Source of the DNA: Microbacterium soli
Lineage (GTDB): Bacteria; Actinomycetota; Actinomycetes; Actinomycetales; Microbacteriaceae
DNA length: 64,000 bases
Direction of reading: 5' to 3'
Assembly: GCF_039539005.1 (NCBI RefSeq)
Contig: NZ_BAABCP010000001.1
Location: 2,418,001 to 2,482,000 of the forward strand
The position numbers and the translations under genes are program-made. Numbering within the stretch: the stretch's first letter is position 1; each line of letters begins with the position of its first letter. This document shows positions 58,466 through 64,000 of this stretch, one piece after another. Below the pieces are notes generated by a model. That model saw only the letters and a program-made list of their open reading frames with translations, had not been told where the DNA came from and did not search any database.

Positions 58466-60250
58466 ATGACGACACGCGCAACACGCGGGACACGACGGCG
58501 CACGGTCGTCGCGCTCGCCGTGATCCTCGCGGTGCTGTCCGCCTTCATCCTGCGTCTGATCGACATCCAGGTGGTGCAGGCCGACGACCACGTCGCCGAC
58601 TCCCTCGGCAAGCTCAGCAGCTCCACCACCATCCCCGGTGCGCGCGGTGACATCGTCGATGCCGAGGGCACGGTGCTGGCCTCGGACGCCTTCGTGTACG
58701 ACGCTCAGCTGGATCCGAAGCTCATCCACCAGTACGAGACCGAGACCGATCCGAGGAAGAAGCCCGAGCTGTCCTGGGACCAGGCCAGCGAGAAGATCGC
58801 CGGGATCGTCGGGATGACCGGAGACGAGGTGCGGGGCATCGTGGCGGCGGCACTGGAGAAGAACCCGAACAGCCGGTACGCCAAGCTGAAGAACGGACTG
58901 TCCACGGAGCAGTACCTGCAGCTGCGGGACCTGCGTCTGGCCTACCTGCACAACGCCTCCCGGGCCATCCGGGTGTATCCCGACGGCGCCGTGGCGGGCA
59001 ACCTCGTCGGCTTCCTCAACGGGGCGGGCGAACCGCAGTACGGCATCGAGCGGATGGACCAGTCCTGCCTGGCGGCCAAGAACGGCTCGACGACGTACCG
59101 GCGCGGCCAGGGCGGTGTGCGGGTCCCCGGCAGCGAGCGCACCGTCCCCGCCGTGGACGGCGGCACGGTGCGGCTGACCATCGATGCGGATCTGAACTGG
59201 TACCTGCAGCAGATGATCGCCGAGGAGGCGCAGCGCCAGGGCGCGCGGGCGGGCAGCGTCACCGTCGTCGAGGTGAAGACCGGGAAGATCCGCGCCGCGG
59301 CGGAGTACCCCTCCGTCGACCCCAACGACGTCGACACCGTGCCACAGGAGTTCTGGCGCTCGCACGTCTTCTCCGATGCCTACGAGCCGGGGTCGACGTT
59401 CAAGGCCATCACCGCCGCGACCGTCATCGATCAGGGCAAGGCGACGCCGCTGTCGCATGTGACCGCCCCCGCGCACATGGTCTTCCCCAACGGGGCGGTC
59501 ATCAACGACGCCGCCCCGCATCCGGTCTACGAGTACACCCTCGCCGGAGCCATGATCGACTCCTCGAACGTCTCGCTGTCGATGTTCGGCAGCAGAGTCG
59601 ACCCCGGCACGCGCGAGGAGTACCTGCGGAGCTTCGGGGTCGGAAGTCCCACCGCCGTCGACTTCCACAGCGAGGCCGCCGGGATCCTCGAGGACTCCGC
59701 CAAGTGGGACAACCAGTCGCTGTACACCACCACCTTCGGCCAGCACTTCACCGTCACGCCCGTGCAGATCGCCGGCGCCTACCAGGCCATCGCCAACGAC
59801 GGCAGGAAGATCGACCTGTCCCTGGTCGAGTCCTGCACCGACGCCGACGGCACCGTGCACGAGGCCGCCGCGCCCGAGAGCAGACGCATCATCAAGTCGG
59901 AGACCGCGGCCGATGTGCGCCGGATGCTGGAGAACGTCGCCGTGCAGAGCTCGAACGCCAGAGCCGTCAAGGTTCCCGGATACCGGATCGGCATGAAGAC
60001 CGGGACGGGGGAGAAGCCCGACGGGCACGGCGGGTACAAGAAGGGCGTGTACTTCACCAACATGGTCGGCATCGCCCCGATCGAGGACCCGCAGTACGTC
60101 GTCGTCGTGACGCTGGACGAGCCGACTAAGATGAGAAGCTCCGCCGCAACCGCCGTCGCGTTCCAGCAGGCGGTGACCCAGGTCATGAAGACCTATCGCG
60201 TGCCACCGTCCTCGAAGCCGATGGGCGAGCTGCTTCCCAAGTTCAACTAG
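58466..60250 (+). CDS. ftsI: Class B penicillin-binding protein FtsI (PBP3)
   Basis: 594 residues, ATG at 58466 after GGATGGAG. Short basic N-terminus and one helix (about 14-33), a PBP dimer domain (about 50-220), then the transpeptidase with EPGSTFK (Ser310, Lys313), SSN (about 367) and KTGTGE (511-516). All active-site motifs are intact. It crosslinks septal peptidoglycan. No C-terminal PASTA domain. Next gene starts 30 bases on. Confidence 0.94.
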   Translation: MTTRATRGTRRRTVVALAVILAVLSAFILRLIDIQVVQADDHVADSLGKLSSSTTIPGARGDIVDAEGTVLASDAFVYDAQLDPKLIHQYETETDPRKKPELSWDQASEKIAGIVGMTGDEVRGIVAAALEKNPNSRYAKLKNGLSTEQYLQLRDLRLAYLHNASRAIRVYPDGAVAGNLVGFLNGAGEPQYGIERMDQSCLAAKNGSTTYRRGQGGVRVPGSERTVPAVDGGTVRLTIDADLNWYLQQMIAEEAQRQGARAGSVTVVEVKTGKIRAAAEYPSVDPNDVDTVPQEFWRSHVFSDAYEPGSTFKAITAATVIDQGKATPLSHVTAPAHMVFPNGAVINDAAPHPVYEYTLAGAMIDSSNVSLSMFGSRVDPGTREEYLRSFGVGSPTAVDFHSEAAGILEDSAKWDNQSLYTTTFGQHFTVTPVQIAGAYQAIANDGRKIDLSLVESCTDADGTVHEAAAPESRRIIKSETAADVRRMLENVAVQSSNARAVKVPGYRIGMKTGTGEKPDGHGGYKKGVYFTNMVGIAPIEDPQYVVVVTLDEPTKMRSSAATAVAFQQAVTQVMKTYRVPPSSKPMGELLPKFN

Positions 60251-60280
60251 CCGGCGTTCCGCCGCGCATGGAGATGACAC

Positions 60281-61693
60281 ATGATCGCTCTGTCGCTCGC
60301 CGAGATCGCCGAGATCCTGGACGGTGAGCTGCGCCCGGCCGGTGCGGACTCCGCGCAGACCGTCGTCCGCGGCCCCGTCGACACGGACTCGCGGGAGATG
60401 ACCCCGGGGGCGATCTTCGTCGCCAAGCCCGGCGAGGTCACGGATGGCCATCTGTTCGTCGACGCCGCGGTCGCCGCGGGGGCGGTGCTCGCGATCGTCG
60501 AGCGTCCGGTCGAGACCGAGGTCTCGCAGATCGTCGTCGCCGATGCCGTGCAGGCACTCGCCGACCTCGCGCGCGCGGTGGTCGCGCGAGTGCGCGCCGC
60601 CGGCCGGCTGAGGATCGTGGGGATCACCGGGTCGAACGGCAAGACCACGACCAAGAACTTCCTCGCCCGCATCCTCGCCGACGAGGGCGAGACCGTGGCG
60701 CCCATCCGGTCGTACAACAACGAGGTGGGCGCGCCCCTGACCATGCTGCGCGTCACCGAGCGCACCCGCTACCTGGTGTGCGAGTTCGGCGCCGCGGGGC
60801 AGGGCGGCATCGCCCATCTGGCGGGTCTCGTGGAACCCGATGCGGCAGTGGTGCTCATGGTCGGCCTCGCCCACGCCGGCGGCTTCGGGAGCATCGAGTC
60901 GACGGCACGGGCGAAATCCGAACTCCTCCAGGTCGCCCGTCCGGGCGGGACCGCCGTGCTCAACATCGATGACCCGCGGGTATGGGCCATGCGCGCGGTC
61001 GCCGAGGATCGCGGCCTGGCCGTGGTCGGCTTCGGGCAGGGCGAGGGCGCCGTCGTGCGCGCGGAGGACGTCGTGGTCACGGCCTCGGGCACCTCGTGCA
61101 CGGTCGTGCACGCCGACGAGCGATTCCCCCTGCAGCTGCAGGTGCTCGGTGCGCACCACATCGGCAACGCGCTGGCGGCCATCGCCGCGGCGGGCGTGCT
61201 CGGTGTGCCGGCATCCGTCGCCGCGGCGCGCCTCGAGACCGTGGAGATCGCCGAGCGGTGGCGCATGCAGCCGATGGGCAATGAGCGCGTGCGCATCATC
61301 AACGACGCTTACAACGCCAGCCCGGACTCCATGGCCGCGGCCCTGCGCACACTCGCACAGATCACCGGACCGGGAGAGCGCACGGTCGCCGTGCTGGGCG
61401 CGATGACCGAGCTGGGGGAGTACGCGGGCGAGGAGCACGATCGGATCGGCCTGCTGGCGGTGCGCCTGAACATCCGTCGCATCGTGGTGGTGGGCCCGGA
61501 GGCCCGGCGCCTGTACCTCGCCGTCGTCGGCGAAGGATCATGGGACAGCGAGGCCGTGCACCTGCCCGATCAGGACGCCGCTTTCGAGTACCTGCGAGGC
61601 GAGCTGCGCGACGGCGACCGCGTGCTCGTGAAGTCGTCCAACTCCGTGGGGCTCCGGCATCTCGGCGATCGTCTGGGAGAATTGTTCTCGTGA
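60281..61693 (+). CDS. murF: UDP-MurNAc-tripeptide--D-Ala-D-Ala ligase MurF
   Basis: 470 residues. Mur-ligase N-domain with SREMTPGAIFVAKPGE (about 37-52), ATP motif GITGSNGKTTTKNF (about 113-126), YNNEVGAPLT, a central ENALAAI-like GNALAAIAAAG, and NDAYNASPDSM (about 343) diagnostic for MurF over MurE. It adds D-Ala-D-Ala. In most actinobacteria murE precedes it; here ftsI is directly upstream. Overlaps mraY by four bases. Confidence 0.95.
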   Translation: MIALSLAEIAEILDGELRPAGADSAQTVVRGPVDTDSREMTPGAIFVAKPGEVTDGHLFVDAAVAAGAVLAIVERPVETEVSQIVVADAVQALADLARAVVARVRAAGRLRIVGITGSNGKTTTKNFLARILADEGETVAPIRSYNNEVGAPLTMLRVTERTRYLVCEFGAAGQGGIAHLAGLVEPDAAVVLMVGLAHAGGFGSIESTARAKSELLQVARPGGTAVLNIDDPRVWAMRAVAEDRGLAVVGFGQGEGAVVRAEDVVVTASGTSCTVVHADERFPLQLQVLGAHHIGNALAAIAAAGVLGVPASVAAARLETVEIAERWRMQPMGNERVRIINDAYNASPDSMAAALRTLAQITGPGERTVAVLGAMTELGEYAGEEHDRIGLLAVRLNIRRIVVVGPEARRLYLAVVGEGSWDSEAVHLPDQDAAFEYLRGELRDGDRVLVKSSNSVGLRHLGDRLGELFS

Positions 61694-62799
61694 GGTCCCT
61701 GCTTATGGCGACGGCGATATCGCTCGCCTTCTCGCTCTTCCTGACGCCCGTGTTCCTGAAGCTGTTCCGCAGGGTCGGCTGGGGTCAGGTGATCCGCACG
61801 CCCGAGGACATCGCCAACCCCAGTCACGAGGCCAAGCGCGGCACCCCCACCATGGGCGGCGTGATCTTCATCATCGGCACCATCCTCGGCTATTTCGTGG
61901 GGACGTTCTTCGGCGGCACCACGCCCGCGCTCTCGGCCATCCTCGTGCTGTGGCTCATGGTGGGCTTCGGTGTGGTGGGTTTCATCGACGACTACATGAA
62001 GGTGCGCAGCCAGCGCAGCCTCGGGCTGTCGGGGTGGCGCAAGGTCGTCGGACAGCTCGTCGTGCTCATCCCGTTCGGCATCGTGGCACTGAACTTCCCC
62101 AACTCCCTCGGGCAGTACCCCGCCAGCGGCTATGTCTCGCTGTTCCGCGACATCTCCTGGCTGAACCTGTTCGTCTTCGGCACGGTGCTCGGCTGGATCC
62201 TCTATCTCATCTGGATCTCGGTGATCGGCGTCGCCACCTCCAACAGCGTCAACCTCACCGACGGTCTGGACGGCCTCGCCGCCGGCTCCGGCGTGCTCGT
62301 GGTCGGATCGTACGGGCTCATCGCCTTCTGGCAGTTCAAGCAGTCCTGCATCGGCGAGGGCATGAACGCCATGGGCTGCTACGAGGTGCGCGAGCCGCTG
62401 AACCTCGCCACCGTGGCGGCGGCGTTCGCGGGCGGGCTGATCGGGTTCCTGTGGTGGAACGCACCCAAGGCGAAGGTGTTCATGGGCGACGTCGGCTCGA
62501 TGGCCATCGGAGGCGTCGTCACAGCGCTCGCCATCCTCACCCGCACCGAACTGCTGCTGCTGGTCATCGCCGGCATCTTCGTGATCTCCTCCGGCTCGGT
62601 GATCCTGCAGCGCGCGTACTTCAAGCTCACCCGCGGCAAGCGGCTGTTCCTGATGAGCCCCTTCCACCACCATCTCGAGATGCGCGGCTGGGCGGAGGTC
62701 ACGATCGTCGTGCGGCTGTGGATCATCGCGGGTCTGCTGGCGGCATCCGCCGTCGGACTCTTCTACGTGGACTGGTTCGCCCAGGCCTCGAACGGCTGA
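61690..62799 (+). CDS. mraY: Phospho-N-acetylmuramoyl-pentapeptide-transferase
   Basis: 369 residues, GTG at 61690 overlapping murF (GTGA). About ten transmembrane helices. Signature sites: GTPTMGGV (about 50), GFIDDYMKVRSQRSLGLS (Asp pair), SNSVNLTDGLDGLAAG (about 195), MGDVGSMAIGG and SPFHHHLEMRGW (about 320). It makes lipid I by transferring the MurNAc-pentapeptide to undecaprenyl phosphate. Confidence 0.95.
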   Translation: MRSLLMATAISLAFSLFLTPVFLKLFRRVGWGQVIRTPEDIANPSHEAKRGTPTMGGVIFIIGTILGYFVGTFFGGTTPALSAILVLWLMVGFGVVGFIDDYMKVRSQRSLGLSGWRKVVGQLVVLIPFGIVALNFPNSLGQYPASGYVSLFRDISWLNLFVFGTVLGWILYLIWISVIGVATSNSVNLTDGLDGLAAGSGVLVVGSYGLIAFWQFKQSCIGEGMNAMGCYEVREPLNLATVAAAFAGGLIGFLWWNAPKAKVFMGDVGSMAIGGVVTALAILTRTELLLLVIAGIFVISSGSVILQRAYFKLTRGKRLFLMSPFHHHLEMRGWAEVTIVVRLWIIAGLLAASAVGLFYVDWFAQASNG

Positions 62800-62804
62800 C
62801 GGGC

Positions 62805-64000
62805 ATGAGCGACACCGCGCGCCTGGACGGACTCATCAGCTGGCACTCCGACTGGGCAGGACTCCGCGTCGCCGTCCTCGGACTGTCCGTGACCGGCTTC
62901 TCCGCCGCCGACACCCTCACCGAGCTCGGTGCCGAGGTGCTCGTCCTCTCCGAGGACGCCGCAGAGGAGTACGCGCGCCTCGTGCCGGTCATCGGCGCGC
63001 GACTGGTTCTCGGCCCGCTCGATGCGCCGCCGGAGGCGCTGCGCGCCTTCGAGCCGGATGTGATCATCGCATCGCCGGGCTTCGCCCCCTCGCACCCGGT
63101 CATCGCATGGGCGCGGGCGGCCGACATCGCCCTGTGGGGCGATGTCGAACTCGCCTGGCGGCTGCGCGACAAGGTGCTGCGTCCGGACGGAACTCCCGCC
63201 GAATGGGTGCTCATCACCGGCACCAACGGCAAGACCACGACCACGCAGATCACGGCCACTCTGCTGCAGGCGGGCGGACTGCGGGCGGCGCCGTGCGGCA
63301 ACATCGGCGTCCCAGTGCTCGACGCGATCCGCGACCCGAGCGGCTTCGACGTGCTGGTCGTCGAGCTCTCCAGCCATCAGCTGTGGTACCTCGGGCTGTC
63401 CGCGCCCGCCGGCCAGCCCGTCCCGTACGCCGCCACCTGCCTCAACCTCGCCGACGACCACCTCGTCTGGCACGGCGGCGCCGCGGCGTACCGCGCGGCC
63501 AAGGCGCTCGTGTACCGGCACACGAAGGTCGCCTGCGTCTACAACAGGGACGATGCCGCCACCCGGGAGATGGTGGAGGAGGCGGATGTCGTCGAGGGCG
63601 CCCGCGCGATCGGCTTCGGGCTGGGCACCCCCGGGCCGAGCGACCTCGGAACCGTCGACGGCATCCTCGCCGACCGGGCCTTCCACGACGACCGGCGCCA
63701 CAGCGCGCTGGAGCTGACGACGCTGGAGGAGCTGCACGCCGTGGGGCTGTCCGCCCCGCACATCGTGCAGAACATCCTCGCGGCATCCGCACTGGCCCGC
63801 TCCCTGGGCGTCGAGCCCGCCGCGATCCACGACGCCCTGCAGAGGTTCGCCCTCGACGCGCATCGCATCCAGATCGTGGCCGAGCATCGCGGCATCCGCT
63901 GGGTGGACGACTCCAAGGCCACCAATCCGCACGCCGTGGCGTCCTCGCTGCGGGCGTACCCGGGTGCGGTGTGGATCGTCGGCGGCGATCTCAAGGGCGT
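62805..64000 (+). CDS. murD: UDP-MurNAc-L-alanine--D-glutamate ligase MurD (partial, right edge)
   Basis: 398 residues visible, running off the window. N-domain VAVLGLSVTGFSAADTL (about 22-38), ATP motif ITGTNGKTTTTQI (about 139), CGNIGVPVLDAI, VELSSHQL and the C-domain WVDDSKATNPHAVASSLRAY (about 366) are MurD hallmarks. The usual HR-x-E element reads HRIQIV here, a small departure. It adds D-Glu to the stem peptide. The start lies five bases after the mraY stop. Confidence 0.93.
   Translation, partial: MSDTARLDGLISWHSDWAGLRVAVLGLSVTGFSAADTLTELGAEVLVLSEDAAEEYARLVPVIGARLVLGPLDAPPEALRAFEPDVIIASPGFAPSHPVIAWARAADIALWGDVELAWRLRDKVLRPDGTPAEWVLITGTNGKTTTTQITATLLQAGGLRAAPCGNIGVPVLDAIRDPSGFDVLVVELSSHQLWYLGLSAPAGQPVPYAATCLNLADDHLVWHGGAAAYRAAKALVYRHTKVACVYNRDDAATREMVEEADVVEGARAIGFGLGTPGPSDLGTVDGILADRAFHDDRRHSALELTTLEELHAVGLSAPHIVQNILAASALARSLGVEPAAIHDALQRFALDAHRIQIVAEHRGIRWVDDSKATNPHAVASSLRAYPGAVWIVGGDLKG

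Noticed and set aside
1..64000. tRNA, rRNA, CRISPR or insertion sequences
   Set aside because: Gaps between genes are short and none contains a tRNA-like cloverleaf, spaced repeats, a transposase or terminal inverted repeats.

Overview
This is a very GC-rich, gene-dense piece of an actinobacterial chromosome, most like Microbacterium or a close relative in the Microbacteriaceae. Three things point there. A C50-carotenoid operon carries heterodimeric cyclase genes (crtYe/crtYf), a UbiA-type elongase and its own idi. Two gene orders known from Mycobacterium and Corynebacterium are conserved: garA-ftsR-merR, and fadD15/plsC/aroG/pknL/Rv2175c-like/idsA2-like/DUF3040/mraZ. The division and cell-wall cluster lacks murE between ftsI and murF. 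Genes are packed with many 4-base ATGA overlaps. I see no tRNA, rRNA, CRISPR array or insertion sequence.

Bases 1-8742 are accessory. A leftward operon holds a TrkA-N/RyR membrane protein, a membrane-anchored TIR protein with a propeller-like tail, and a truncated paralogue whose TIR-like domain has lost the usual catalytic motif. Facing away from it is a rightward operon with a small protein of two RyR-like repeats and a patatin-like phospholipase, followed by a two-helix membrane protein and a lipoprotein. TIR, RyR, TrkA and patatin parts together suggest a nucleotide-signalled, membrane-targeting defence or stress system. It is the best candidate here for an undescribed system.

Bases 8781-20780 hold an RibD/DHFR-like reductase, two NarL-type two-component systems, small membrane proteins, a divergent short-chain dehydrogenase/XRE regulator pair separated by a perfect 13-bp inverted repeat, a TetR regulator with a YhgE-like membrane protein, and a small Rossmann reductase.

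Bases 20790-29451 are the leftward carotenoid operon idi-crtE-crtB-crtI-crtYe-crtYf-crtEb plus an MMPL exporter, divergent from a MarR (CrtR-like) regulator across an AT-rich operator region. Bases 29534-36545 hold a tiny ORF, the mutasome operon imuA'-imuB-dnaE2 with a near-consensus LexA box, and two small rightward genes ending at a long perfect hairpin shared with lpdA.

Bases 36619-46785 hold lpdA, garA, ftsR, a second MerR gene, an orphan ParA, pyruvate carboxylase, a MinD-like ATPase with a long disordered N-terminus, and peptide deformylase. Bases 46828-55651 hold fadD15-like, plsC-like, class II aroG, pknL, a LysM protein, an Rv2175c-like DNA-binding protein and a polyprenyl diphosphate synthase. 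Bases 55747-64000 run DUF3040 protein, mraZ, rsmH, ftsL-like, ftsI, murF, mraY and the start of murD. The mraZ upstream region carries seven helically phased GTGGAG-type boxes in two opposed clusters.

A recurring promoter style is visible: a -10-like hexamer 6-8 bases before the start codon, which implies many leaderless mRNAs. Coordinates and motifs were read from the sequence; functions rest on recognising families by eye, without database searches.
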